From Ricinus communis (Eukaryota; Streptophyta; Magnoliopsida; Malpighiales; Euphorbiaceae), in assembly GCF_019578655.1 (NCBI RefSeq), contig NC_063262.1:5339582-5403581 (forward strand): a stretch of DNA of 64,000 nt, given 5' to 3'. The stretch's first letter is position 1. The number at the start of each line of letters is the position of its first letter. The position numbers and the translations under genes are program-made. The notes under the pieces are model-generated. The model saw only the letters and a program-made list of their open reading frames with translations. It did not search any database and was not told the DNA's origin. Below are positions 24,126-35,090 of this stretch, one piece after another.

Positions 24126-25225
24126 TCGAAAGCTTCATAATTTGCCATCTGAAACCAAAGAACGCAAACAACTACAAGAAACATGATCTAAACGAGTATG
24201 CCAAACATGTAAAAGAATATAAGTAGATGATGCAACAATAATTGATGGAGAACTAACACGATGAAAATCAAGCTCAAACAATCTTCCAACTTCGCACCAT
24301 GTCCTAATGATTTGTTTGGTCTGTGGATCCTGAACAACACAACCAAAAGAGGAAAAATGAACCTCAAAACCCATATCACATAATTGACCAACCGATAACA
24401 AATTTAAATTGACTTAAGACACATAACAAAAGTATCGATCTCCAAAACTCATGAGAGAGCACTAAAACACAAAACAAAATGCTAATCTTCAAAGTTCATG
24501 AGAGAGCACCAAGACACAAAATAAAGGATCTATCTCCAAAGCTCATTAGAGAGCACCAAGGTACATAACAAAGTGTCAATCTCCAAATCTCATGATAGAA
24601 CACTAAGTCACATAACAAAGTATAAATCTTTAAAGCTCATGAGAAAGCACCAAGACACATAACAAAACGTCGATCTCCAAAGCTTATGAGAGAGCATTAA
24701 GGCGCATAACAAAGCACCAGTCTCCAAAGCTCATGATAGAGCACCAAGACATATAACAAAGCGTCAGTGTCCAAAGTTAATGAAAGAGCACCAAGGCACA
24801 TAGCAAAATGACGATCTCTAAAGCTCATGAGAGAGCACCAAGGCACATAACAAAGCGTCGATATCCAAAGCTCATGAAAGAGCACCAAGGCACATAACAA
24901 AGCATCGATATCCAAAGCTTATGATAGAGCACCACGACACATAATAAAGTGTCGATTTTCAAAGCTCATGAGAGAGCACCAAGGCATAGAAATAAGTGGT
25001 TACTAGAAATGGATAGAAATAAGTGTAGAGATTTTAGACTGAAATAAGGTAGAATCAGATGTCATATGGTTACAACATATTGTATCAAAAAACCAAAAAG
25101 ATTTACCCATTGTGACAGACATGGCAGAAGATAAGTGGTTACTAGAAATGGACAAATGAAGATTTAGAAAGGCTTGAAGCTCATGCAAAGAAAATGACAC
25201 ATCAGATGGTGAGAAGTCCATAATT
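24126..25225 (-). pseudogene. Inverted copia protease/pre-integrase segment
   Basis: On the minus strand, 25221-25003 reads as a copia protease-like stretch (FWFFDTICCNHMTSD). 24401-24135 reads as a GAG-pre-integrase stretch (LSVGQLCDMGFEV, VQDPQTKQIIRTW, WHTRLDHVSC). Both flanking parts of the element are on the plus strand, so this segment has been inverted or comes from a second element nested in reverse. A 47-bp minisatellite separates the two coding parts, where they would normally be nearly continuous. No intact frame exists. Confidence 0.8.
24412..24992. repeat. Minisatellite, 47-bp unit, about 12 copies
   Basis: Tandem units each contain CTCATGAGAGAGCACCAAGG followed by CACATAACAAAG and a TCGATCTCCAAAG-like stretch; the period is 47 bp with point differences between units. 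As 47 is not a multiple of 3, the reading frame rotates each unit and the array cannot be simple coding expansion. Confidence 0.92.
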
Positions 25226-25429
25226 GTATTTTAATTAGGGGTATTGGTTGTGACTTAGGCAACGAATAGTGGAGTATTTATAAATTGCGAAGATTTAGAT
25301 TGAACAATAGTAGAGCTAGAAGATTATTTTTGGGGCTAATAGTCACTTCTTCTTCTAGTGGATACTCTGTCTCTAAAGGTAAGTATGCTTCAGATCTAAT
25401 TTATCGCAAGAATAACGGATAATAAAATT

Positions 25430-26168
25430 ACTTCTACACCTCTTAAGGCTAATGTTCATCTTACTCCAACAAATGGTATATTTCTTTTTGATGTCATTCG
25501 CTACAGACAGTTGGTTGGTAGTTTGTTCTATTTCACCATCACCCGTCCTTACATTGCCTAAGTAGTATATATAATCAGTCAATTTATGTTTGCTCCTTGT
25601 ACCACTCATTATGCAGTTGTTCTTCACATCCTTTGTTACATCAAAGGAACTCTCTTTAATGGTCTATATTTTCCTGCTTATTCGTCTTTACAACTCCATG
25701 CTTTATCAGATGTTGATTGGGCTGGTGACCGAATTGATAGGCGCTTAACTAGAGGATTTTATTTTCTTTTAGGTAATTCTTTAATTTCTTAGAAAAGTAA
25801 GAAACAAACAGTGGTTTTTTGCTCTAGTACTAAAGCAAAATATAAAGCTATTGTTGATATCATTGATGAACTTCTTTGGCTTTGGTGTTTGTTAGAGGAT
25901 ATGTGCTTTGTTCATTATAGTTCCACTACTCTTTATAGTGATAACCAAAATGCAATAAAAATTGCACACAATAATGTTTTTCATTAGCTCACCAAACATG
26001 AAACTGATTATCATTTTATTCCGCATCATATTACACAAGGTACTGCAAAACTGGAGTTTGTTCCCTCCATTAATCAGGCTGTAGAAATCTTCACCAAAGC
26101 CCATCCACTTAGTTGTTTTTGTGAATTGGTTTCCAAACTCAAGATTATTTCACAACAATTTCTTTAAG
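25430..26168 (+). pseudogene. Copia reverse transcriptase end and RNase H relic
   Basis: Conserved copia motifs are readable with stops between them: YRQLVGSLFYFTITRPYIA near 25502, HYAVVLHILCYIKGT, LHALSDVDWAGDRIDRR (RNase H start, 25690-25740), CSSTKAKYKAI, LYSDNQNAIKIAHN (25935-25970) and the closing H..T..H region before the polypurine tract. In-frame stops near 25560, 25790 and 25985 show it is dead. Confidence 0.85.
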
Positions 26169-26376
26169 TTTGAGAAGAGATGTTACGGTATATTAGTTGT
26201 GTTATATATTAGTTGTCTTAATTAAAGTTTAGGCTAATTATATGATTCTATATTTATATTAATTATACATTTCCTTTTGGGTTTATCCTGCACGCTATAT
26301 ATTAAGTTGTATATTATGTATTGATATATACAGCAAAATAATTTTTCTCTATAATTTTTGTCTTCTTTCTTTATTA

Positions 26377-27462
26377 AATTCAGAATAAAATACAAAAAAA
26401 AATCATTACATACATATTCAAGGATAATTTTGATATCACATATGCTTTTTTTTTTCTTTTATCAATTAAACAAAATATCACATGTACTTCAAACAACCAT
26501 AGAAATATTTAGCCTTAATGTAGCCACCGGACAAAGCCTATATATGAAAGTTTTATGTTATTGGATAGGAGTGATCGGTTTAGATAATTAAAAGTTTATG
26601 GTAGTTAAACTGTTTAGCTAGAAAAAGGAAAAGACAACAACTTTTCTATAACTTTAGTGAATTAACTGAACTAAACAGTTTTTCTTTTTTAACTTTAAAA
26701 ACCGAACCCAAATCGAAAATTGGGAAGAAAAACACTAAAATCTGGTTAGTTAATTGATTTATTTGGATTCAATTTTAATCAATTTTCAATTTTTTTTACT
26801 AACCCATTCTATAAGTTTTTTAGTTTACTTGACAAATACAGTTTAATGTTCTAATCTAACTCATTATAGTCTCAAATCTAATCTAAGTACCTAACTCATT
26901 TTTCTTATTTTTCTTTCCCTCATGGTCTCCAAGTCTAGCTACCAATATTTTTTTACAAACAAAAAATTAACATTCATTAGTTTTTTGCATGTAAATTTAA
27001 ATTAACTTACTTGTATTCATTAAATAAAAATTAATTATAAGTTTTAATGCAACTTTTTTTTAATATTGTTAAACAAACGTTATATATATAGTATGTTTTT
27101 GTAAAATATTTATTAAACAAATTTATCATATATATTTATAAGCTTAATAGATAATTTGACATGAATTTCTTGAATTTAAATTTCTCAGTTTTGTTATCTA
27201 CATAATAAATAATTTAAACATACAATAAGATATATCAATAAAGTCCAACTTCATATGTGAATACTTAATGTAATAATAAGTTTAGTGTATGAAAAGATAT
27301 AGATCACTTGAATTAATTTACTTATAATAATCCTATTAATGAAGTATTATAAGAATGAATATATTAATCAATATATTAATAGAAAAACTAAAATATTTTA
27401 CTTTATTTTTAACATATTGTGTTCAACTTTTGTGAAAATTTGTATTGAGCTATTTATGCTTC

Positions 27463-27466
<4 letters not shown>
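26377..27466. other. Intergenic AT-rich spacer
   Basis: The end of duplication unit 2 followed by AT-rich DNA. No gene, RNA or recognisable element was found up to the TA tract. Confidence 0.55.

Positions 27467-27502
<36 letters not shown>
27467..27502. repeat. (TA)n tract at left edge of the viral dimer
   Basis: TA repeat with one G interruption, ending directly at viral sequence (CACCAAAGTAGAGG). A matching TA tract lies at the other end of the viral block (40861-40881). Confidence 0.92.
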
Positions 27503-27504
<2 letters not shown>

Positions 27505-27622
27505 CCAAAGTAGAGGAAAAATTAGATCAACAAGTTTCTGGTGTGCAGGATCCTCAGACGAGGCAAGCATAGAGCATACGCTTGTTAAATCTTAAACAAA
27601 AATGGAAGATAAGAAGATAAAT

Positions 27623-27628
27623 TTTATT
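27623..27628 (-). promoter_or_regulatory. Viral polyadenylation signal, copy A
   Basis: AATAAA on the minus strand, about 240 bp after the TATA box, at the same place in all three viral copies. Confidence 0.65.
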
Positions 27629-27870
27629 GATAAATACAAACTTTGAACACAAACTTTGAACAAATATACAAACTTTGAAAAAAGCTTTAAACTAAAGAAA
27701 TATAACTTACAAGAGGAGAAATTGAATATAAGAGGAAAGTGTTTCTTCTCACTATCACTCTCACACTATACTCTTTCTTCTCTCACTATATTTCTCTTTG
27801 TATGACTTGAAGAATACAAGAGGTTCTTCTTCGTATTTTTCAGTCTGCCTTCTTCTAAGTGAAACTCCTC

Positions 27871-27878
27871 TATTTATA
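27871..27878 (-). promoter_or_regulatory. Viral TATA box, copy A
   Basis: TATAAATA on the minus strand, in the context CTCTATAAATAGAGG, downstream of ORF2. It is conserved in copies B (40472-40479) and C (55756-55763), as expected for the pregenomic RNA promoter of a caulimovirid. Confidence 0.8.
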
Positions 27879-28150
27879 GAGGCCTTGAAGCTTTGGATGC
27901 TCTTCTTAGTGGAATAAAGAGGGCTCCACTTCTTCTTGTAGTCTTGTGATAATGGAGTAAGATGCTTCACTCCTTTTGTGGAAGTTTTCGGCCATGCTTT
28001 GAAAGAGAATCTTTTGCTTTAAAGAGTCTTTTGTCTTCTTTCTTTTTTCTTTTTAAATGACTCTTTTTTTTTACATTGGGCTTTTGGCCCATTACATAAA
28101 TATCTTGGGCTGCCATTTCTGGTTTTCAACCCAAGTGCTTTACAAAAGTA

Positions 28151-29605
28151 TTATTTGATGGGCTTGAATATCCCAAAATAGTCATCTTCGTTTGAGTCAC
28201 CATCTAGGTCTATTGCTGCCGAGCTGGTGCTAGAAGAGGAAGATGAAGCTTTTGATTTTCCTTTAGAAGAGGCGGTTTCTGACAATTGTTTGATCAACTG
28301 TAAGAAATCTTCTTCTGTCTGAGCTGCCGCTAGCTTTGGAATCATGAAGGACTTCTGTGCCAACAAAGTGGTCTGTTCTTTCGGAGGTGGCAAGCAGCTA
28401 TTTTTTGAAAAGAAATTTTGTACCAACTTTAGTGATAATTTTTCTTGGTGGATAAATTTATCCCACCATTTGACTTTGAACCTTCGGGTAAGAATGATTT
28501 CTCCATCTGCTGCTTGATTGAAATGGAAATACCATACACATACCAAGGGAAGAAAGAAGTTTGAACAAAATAGAAGTAACGGGGGAAAACGTCTTTCTAT
28601 TTTATTTGGTTTGTAGTGGGCTTTGAAAAGGTTAAACAGAGGTAGAACTTCTGGAATTATGGTCTCAGGGACATTGCCATAAAAATTCCACCATTGTTTA
28701 AACCAATAGGGGATCTTTGAAGTTTGGATTGAGCTTGTATCAAAGTAGAAAAGCCAAGAATGGCTTTGTCCTTCGTTTTGAAGAAGAAATGTATTAAACC
28801 AAGCTTGTTGGTAATCCCAATAGTTGAAAGAAGTGTTTAAGCTTGATGGGTATGTTCTTTGGAGGGAAGTTGGGAAAGATCTTGAAGAGTGTAAATCCAT
28901 TCCCCAATCTGTAGGGTGAAGGATTCTTTGTATGGTGCATGTGGAATATGCGGGGTCTTTATGGTCTTTGTATTTTTTAAAGTGTTTGAACTTTGCAGAA
29001 CCAGTTACCTCAAGGATAGACTGGTAGTAGGATTGAGGCTTTGAAATATTCCAGGGCTTGAAATACCATCTTGGAGGAAAAGTCTTTGAAATCAATTTTG
29101 AGGGGCTTTCTGTACAGAATCCTTCCTCAATAGTCAAAATATTTCAAAAAATTTTCTTTTCTATATATTCGTTGGATTTGAAAAGTTTTATTTGTGACAA
29201 AACTATTTCTTGAGAGTTGGGTTTTGAAATACTTTTAGAGCTCTGAGATAGGTTTTGAGGAAAAATTTCTATCTCAGGTTTTGAAAAAGGGATAGAAAGT
29301 ATACCTTTACCCTTGTTGGAGGAGGAGGATGACTTTGGAGAGGCTTCGGGTTGAAGTTGTATTAATTGCTTTGAATATTCTTCGACCCTTTTTAGGAATT
29401 TAGGATCTTGCGGTGCAAACCACTCATGAATTTGCAATTGTTGTTAGGCCGGATCGGCCTTGCTTTAGTCAATTTCTTCCTGGATTATTTCGGTGCAGGT
29501 TCTGATGGACTTTGAAGAAGAAGGCAAAATTTCCTTCTTTGGACTTTGGACAGGCTTTGAACTTGCTATCGACTTTTCTTCTTTTGCTTTTGATTTTCTT
29601 AGCAT
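28151..29605 (-). pseudogene. Viral ORF2 (unknown function), copy A
   Basis: Second viral reading frame, starting at ATG 29605 just after the RNase H stop and ending at 28151. Unknown function. Visible features: a lysine/serine-rich N-terminus, a HEWFAPQDPKFLKRVEEYSK-like stretch, a Ser-rich linker, then an aromatic-rich middle (PPRWYFKPWN, FNYWDYQQAWFNTF, WLFYFDT) and a C-terminal Ser run followed by an acidic tail (IDLDGDSNEDD). It is interrupted near 29440-29500 and again around 29140, but the C-terminal 328 residues form one open stretch. The aromatic-rich middle is not a motif I recognise. Confidence 0.75.
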
Positions 29606-29619
29606 TTTCACTCCTGTTT

Positions 29620-30165
29620 TTAAGAAACTCTCTGGTTAGAAAGTCTGGAATTGAATTCGAATCTCCTCTTATGTATTCGATTTCAAAGTCAAAAATAGAA
29701 AGAATGGCTTGCCATCTGGCAAAAATCTATTTTGAAGCTATGTTTTGAACATCTTTTTGTAAAATTTCTTTAGCAGATTTACAATCAATCCTTAAAAGAA
29801 ATTTTTGGTTTAAAAGATCGCTTTGAAATTTTGAAATGCACAAAAATATCAAAGGAATTTCTTTTTTGATAGTTGAAAAGTTTTTTTGTGTATCATTCCA
29901 GTGTGCAGAAGTAAACTGGACAATACATTCTTTGTTGTTTTGAACTTGCTTAAGAATCCCACCATGTCCTAGATTTGATGCATCAGTATCAACAATTTTG
30001 AATGCAGATGGATCAGCTAGGTGTAAACATGGTATTTCAGAAACTTGCTTTTTATGCTTTGGACAATCTTTGTATGCTCATCGGTCAATGAAGGAGGGGT
30101 TTTTCTTTAACCTATCATGAAGGGGCTTTGCAAGACAGTTCAAATTTGGATAAAAATCCATAACA
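29620..30165 (-). pseudogene. Viral RNase H, copy A (broken)
   Basis: Reads in pieces: a DTDASNLGHGG-like start (about 29960-30000), then homologues of the copy B stretches including FARWQAILS and FEIEYIRGDSNSIPDFL next to the ORF2 start. Several frame changes and a stop make it non-functional. Confidence 0.75.
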
Positions 30166-30870
30166 TAATTTAAACTACCAAGGAATCTTTGTAATTGTGT
30201 CCGAGAAATCTAATTTTTGTTTGAAATAAAGATATCTTGGATTTTAAAACTATTAAACCATTTTTCTTAACAATATAGAAAAATGTCTCCAAGTGTTTGA
30301 AATGTTGCTCTAGAGAATTTGAAAATATCAACACATCATCAATATAGACAATGCAAAACTTTGAATAAGGATTGAAAATGTCATTCATGATTTTTTGACA
30401 TTCAGAAGGAGCATTTTTTAATCCGAAGGGCATTCCATTCCATTCGTCTTGGCCATGGGCTGTAAAATTTTTTTGTACTGTCATCTTTTATGAATTTGGA
30501 TTTGCCAAAATCCTGATTTCATATCAAACTTTGAAAAAATAAAAGCAGAATGAAGCTTTTGAAGATCTTTTTTGTTTGGAATTGGGTATCTGATACACTT
30601 TAGGGCTTTATTCAAAGGTTTGTAATTAATCACCAACCTAGGTGTTCCTCTTTCTATCTCACTATTTTTGTTGACATAGAAAGCTGCACATGACTAGGGG
30701 ATCTAGACTTGTAATCAAACCTTTTGCTCTAAATCTTTTATTTACTATTCTAAATGGCTTTCAGGGTTTCATTCATTTGGATTTAAGGAATCAAATCTTT
30801 TATCTAAATAAATATGTTCTCATATGTTGTTTTGCCTCCAAAAGTATTAGGAAGATCGGAACAAACTTCA
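30166..30870 (-). pseudogene. Viral reverse transcriptase, copy A (broken)
   Basis: The polymerase motif IVYIDDVLIFS is present (YIDD at 30335-30346, minus), preceded by WNGMPFGLKNAPSECQKIM. The N-terminal part (RLVINYKPL-like, near 30600-30650) lies in other frames. A stretch between 30190 and 30240 is lost compared with copy B, so the polymerase is not functional. Confidence 0.82.
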
Positions 30871-31897
30871 TTTTCAATCTTCTTTTGCAAATCGGGAGAT
30901 TTTTCTTTGGACAAAATCATTTTGCATTTGATTTTGGATCCTTTTCAAACCCATATCTTGTTTCAAGTGGAAAAGTTGGGTTTGTTTTCCTTTGATCAAA
31001 ACATTTATCTCAAAATTATAAATTGAGTGAGCTTTAATAAGATTGAGATTTCTCTTTTTGGGTTTTTCTATAAAAGGGAAAACAATCTTTGAATCTTTAG
31101 CTTTAAAAATAATACTAGCAGTAGTTACTTTGAAAAGAGTAATTAAATTGATAAAGGGAGTTCCCAAAATAACTGTTTCTTTGAAGATCTTTTGTAAGAA
31201 TAAAAAAATATTTTTAAAGCTAATATTATTTAGAATTGCGGCTCAGTTTTTCCCGCAATCCTAATCTTTGAACTTTTGGTCAAGTAAGCCTCTCTTTAGT
31301 TTCTTGATGATACCTTTTAGAACCAAATTACAATTGATCTGGGGCTTAAGGTCCTCTTGTATCAAATAAAGCGATGGTTTCTATTTGGAAATCACCAGGA
31401 AAATGAGTTTTATTTGAATCAAATATTTTCTTAAGGTAATTTCCTTTAAAACGTTAATGAAGTTTTCCGGAACACTTTCGGAAACCTCAAGATTTTGAAA
31501 ATCATTTCTCTCTCTTCAATCGTAATCCACTATTCGCATTTGAGAATCAGCTTTGGAGTAAAATGAAATCATTTTGTTGTTTTTCTTTCAAATCTTTAAG
31601 CTCAGTTTTGATTGCTTTGATTTCTTTCTGAAGTTCTTGAACAGTAGGAAGAGGGTTTTTTAGTTTTTTTCCTTTATCTAAGATCATAGTAAGATCATAA
31701 GTGTTCTTACTGTGAAGAAGAGGTCAGGGTTTCGGTTTTAGGATTTCTTTCAAAACTTGTTTTTGGATTTGGGGGTCATTAATATGCTTGACGGCTTCAA
31801 GAAGAGTTTCTTGTTTTCTAGTGAGCATATTAATATTCTTTGAAATATCTTCAGAATCTGATTCAGAATAATCAGATGAGGTTTTGATTTCATCAAT
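30871..31897 (-). pseudogene. Viral coiled-coil and protease region, copy A (broken)
   Basis: The aspartic protease motif is degraded: the DTG found in copies B and C is not readable in one frame here (around 31350-31375). Downstream ILGTPFINLIT-like residues survive (about 31128-31167). Upstream lies the Lys/Glu-rich coiled-coil segment that precedes the protease in copy B. Multiple indels are present. Confidence 0.7.
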
Positions 31898-33042
31898 TTA
31901 AAACTCTTCCTCACTATTCGAAAATTCTGATTCAGAGGAATGAACAAGAAGAGCTGAAATTTTGCTTAAAATTTCATCTTCTATTTGGAGTTCATGGAGT
32001 TTTTTAGAAAACTTACAATACTTTGAAGTATGACCCTTTTTGCCACACTTATAGCAAGTAATTTTGCTAAAATCTTTTTTGAAATTTTGTTTTGGAAATT
32101 TTGAAGAGGATGGCTTTTTGTAGAAATTCTCTTTGTTTTTGGGAGTCTTTCTATTTTTGAAAAAACGTTTTTTCTTAAAAGATTTGAAAAAATCTTCTTT
32201 GCATTTTCCTTTACAGGTAGGGGAAGGCTCTATGGGATTATACTCAAACTGGTTACAAAAACTACCTAGTTCTTGCCTAGTCTTCTTCATTTCCCATTTG
32301 AGTTGCCTTTGAAGTTTAAGGTCATGGCATATCTTCAATCCTTCTTTCTGGGTAAGGCTCACCAATTCACTATAAGTGTAGAAATCATAAGGGATCTGGC
32401 CATTATGGGCTTCTCTTATGGTATTCCTAACTCTTTCACCTAGTATCTTAGGTAAACCAACTAAGAATTTCTCTTTCCAGAAAGGTTGGTTTGAATCTTC
32501 CCTAAGCATGACTTTGGTCAGGAAGGTGTCTTTGTAGGCTTGGAAATTGCTAAGCTTTTTACAGGTTAAATTGCTAAGGAGCTCAGCATTCTTATCTTTC
32601 AGAAGAGAAGGGTCTCCTATGAAGTGGAGGGAAATTGTTAGGATTAAGGTTGACACAGCATCCTCAATTGGATTTCCTAGTTCATCTAAGATGGGGTCCC
32701 TTCTATTGTGGTTTGGATGGCGCCTAGGATTTGGAGTTGTTGTGCTTGTGTGAGATGGTAATCCCACCATCCTTTAAGCTGACCAGAAAATCCAGCTATG
32801 AGGAGTTCGGCAATGGCTCTATCAGAGGTACCGCTTTGGGTTTTGTAAGCATTGGCTGCCATGGTCATCTGTTGTAAGAGACCAAGAATATTGTATTCTG
32901 ACATTCCATCTATATTCCATTCATAGACGGAGGAGGAATTGAATCTAGATTGGGTTAGGATATTGTTCCTATTTTCTATTCCTAGATCTGGGGCAGTATT
33001 CTTAGGAGTATGCCAGTTGAATCTAGGGGCTTGCCATCCCAA
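31898..33042 (-). pseudogene. Viral coat protein domain with CCHC knuckle, copy A
   Basis: Starts near 33042 (MGWQAPRFNWHTPKNTAPDL). Contains the helical core DRAIAELLIAGFSGQLKGWW and a zinc knuckle C-X2-C-X4-H-X4-C at 32015-32056 (YKCGKKGHTSKYC), typical of caulimovirid coat proteins. A frameshift near 32700 separates a 118-residue N-terminal part from a 290-residue part; otherwise it is well preserved. The acidic C-terminus (SESEFSNSEEEF) is usual for the family. Confidence 0.85.
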
Positions 33043-33430
33043 TCAGTTGATGTTTGAGGGTTTGTTAATGACACTTTCAAGCTTTGAATCATTGGATTCA
33101 TCACAATGGGCTTAATCTATAGCACTGATATTCCTACTGCTTTGAGGAGTATCTGGCACTAGATTTTTGGAAGACTCGGAAGTTGCTAATTTGCTAAGCT
33201 GTTCTCTGACTGCTCTAGCAGACTTAGTTTGCTTTTGAAATTGATCTTGGCTAGGCTTTAAGATTTGGTAGGGTTTGAAGACTGGATTTTTGTGCTTTTC
33301 TGATTAGCTTGTCTCTTTTGGATGTTCAGTGTTAGGGATTGGAGATGTGAAGACTATAGGAGGTTTTTGGATCTGGCTTTCTATCATAACAAGCTGCTTC
33401 CCTATTGTGTTAAGATAGGTATTCGAGAAA
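33043..33430 (-). pseudogene. Viral ORF1 spacer, copy A 5' end
   Basis: The part of ORF1 between movement protein and coat domain. Copy A stops abruptly at 33430, where it meets 110 bp of viral terminal sequence. The equivalent point in copy B is about 34697, inside the same spacer. Confidence 0.7.
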
Positions 33431-33540
33431 TTAGATCAACAAGTTTCTGGTGTGCAGAATCCTCAGACGAGGCAAGCACAGAGCATACGCTTATTAAATC
33501 TTAAACAAAAATGGAAGATAAGAAGATAGATTTTATTGAG
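33431..33540 (-). other. Inversion junction made of viral terminal sequence
   Basis: These 110 bp match the terminal region found near 27527-27630 on the plus strand, which is the reverse complement of the copy B end (40748-40850). They connect copy A (minus) to copy B (plus). On the plus strand they contribute an ATG at 33511 and ten antisense-derived codons that run in frame into the movement protein remnant, so the apparent ORF start there is an artefact of the rearrangement. Confidence 0.78.
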
Positions 33541-34137
33541 TCGAGCCTTAATAAAGGACCAATTTCTTTCAATTGTTTTCCAAACATTACAATTTCATTA
33601 AATGATAAAAATATTTTAAAGAGCATTGTTCTTCAAATAAAGACACATAATTACAAAATGCTTGAAGGATCTATTCCAATAGCATTGATTTTCAAAATAC
33701 ATTACAAAGCCATGATTTCTGCTTTTGGTTCAAAACACAAGCTCCATTCACCAAAAGAAGAAACCTTATTCCTAAAAACGGATCTCTCCAAATCCAACGC
33801 AACTATTCCAAAAACCATTCAATGGAAAAACATCACTCTTCCAGAAGAATGGATCCTTGAAGGTGCAACCCAACCTGAATCACTAAAGCAAACAGAACCA
33901 AATACAAATCTCAAAAATATAATCCAGTTTCCAGATGGAAAAGTAAAGCTTACGTTCAACAGGAAATCAACCTCTTCTAGATTTTCTGATGATAATTCTT
34001 CAACATCGACCATAGATATTGGAAGGGTATCAAAAATACCTTTTATTATTTATGCTCCTTACAAAGAACCAACTCCATCTCAAACACAACCCAGATTTTC
34101 AACATCTGATATACCAAGCTCAAACAATATACTATAG
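33541..34137 (+). pseudogene. Viral movement protein, C-terminal part, copy B
   Basis: From NKGPISFNCFPNITISL onward it matches the second half of the caulimovirid 30K-type movement protein, which in relatives enlarges plasmodesmata for cell-to-cell spread. The N-terminal half with the conserved 30K Asp is lost at the rearrangement junction. The frame ends at a TAG (34135-34137) within ORF1, ahead of a Pro/Ser-rich spacer. Confidence 0.78.
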
Positions 34138-35090
34138 AATGTTGATTATCAAAGCAATATTCCCAGACCAGTTTACAATGAACCAAAGAAAGAAGATGAG
34201 GATATAGAAATGGTCTCTACCCCCTCTTCACCATCACCATCTGCAATAACACAAAATCTAGAAGCAGAGATCAACATGATTTCAAAAGATTTTCAAATTG
34301 ATAAAAAGCTTTTACATGAGGATTTCTATTCAAAGAAAAACTATTCTAAAAAACTTTGGTTTTTCAAGAATTTTTTACAAGAAAAAGACAGTATTCAAGA
34401 AAGATACTATCAATTTTGTATTCAAAACAAAGTCCAAATCAAATTTTTTTGTTGGTTTCAGATTTATTGCAAGGAAAATAGTATTCTTTATCCTTTCAAA
34501 GAAAAACTTATTAGTCCTGTCACTGTAAGAAACAAGGCTCCAGAGTGGAAGGTCGGGGAAAACCAAATCATCCAGTCTAAACATCCTCATCTTAGGAAGA
34601 TAACTATTCCTTATGGAGAGAATGAAATAGAGGCTACGCCTTACAAATTGATAGGAGAAGATCTTGAGAAGAATGTCAAGAATATTATTCAGCAGAATAA
34701 TTTCTCGAATACCTATCTTAACACAATAGGGAAGTAGCTTGTTAGGATAGAAAGCCAGATCCAAAAACCTCTTATAATCTTCACATCTCCAATCCCCAAC
34801 ACTGAACATCCAAAAGAGACAAGCCAATCAGAAAAGCTCAAAAATCCAGTCTTCAAACCCTACCAAATCTCAAAGCCTAGCCAAGATCAATTTCAAAAGC
34901 AAACTAAGTTTGTTAGGCGATCGGCACACGACAGAGTAGCAAATTAGCAACTTCTGAGTCTTCCAAAAATCTAGTGCCAAATACTCCTCAAAGCAGTAGG
35001 AATATCAGTGCTATAGATTAAGCCCATTGCGTTGAATCTAATGATTCAAAGCTTGAAAGTGTCATTAACAAACCCTCAAACATCAACAGA
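34138..35090 (+). pseudogene. Viral ORF1 spacer, copy B
   Basis: Pro/Ser-rich then basic and aromatic-rich sequence between movement protein and coat domain (KKLLHEDFYSKKNYSKKLWF near 34298-34360). A 175-codon open stretch ends at TAG 34735-34737, where copy A has a sense codon (CAG) at the same place. Function unknown. Confidence 0.7.

Larger units (their letters stand above)
23059..26376 (+). mobile_element. Degenerate, rearranged Ty1/copia element
   Basis: A 3.3-kb LTR retrotransposon relic. The left LTR is about 23059-23249 (TGTTATATTAG...TTTATCA), the right LTR about 26181-26376 (TGTTACGGTATATTAG...TTTATTA). They are clearly homologous but diverged, so insertion is old. A polypurine tract (TTTGAGAAGAGA, about 26169-26180) abuts the right LTR. 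Internally there is a gag relic (+), then a segment in the opposite orientation with a minisatellite inside, then the reverse transcriptase end and RNase H (+). Integrase and most of the reverse transcriptase are missing. A target duplication could not be resolved. Confidence 0.85.
20476..26450. repeat. Large tandem duplication, unit 2
   Basis: Second copy of the unit seen at 16290-20475, enlarged by a copia element inserted near its 3' end (23059-26376). After the element, unit sequence resumes briefly (ATCATTACATACATATTCAA near 26402, matching unit 1 near 20450). Confidence 0.75.
27503..33430 (-). mobile_element. Endogenous pararetrovirus copy A (florendovirus-like)
   Basis: Integrated Caulimoviridae relic read on the minus strand: from the region between movement and coat protein (33430) through coat domain, CCHC knuckle, protease, reverse transcriptase, RNase H and ORF2 to the TATA promoter and the terminal region next to the TA tract. 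The leader and movement protein are absent. It carries frameshifts and stops in each domain. Established knowledge: florendoviruses are endogenous caulimovirids widespread in flowering plants with an ORF1 polyprotein and an ORF2 of unknown role; the genus assignment here is inferred from layout only. Confidence 0.88.

Noticed and set aside
24697..24915. Repetitive ORF on the minus strand (LCYVPWCSLMSF-type repeats)
   Set aside because: It is translation of the 47-bp minisatellite, whose frame rotates between units.
24412..24992. Possible CRISPR-like array
   Set aside because: Units are directly adjacent and imperfect without unique spacers, in plant nuclear DNA; it is a minisatellite.
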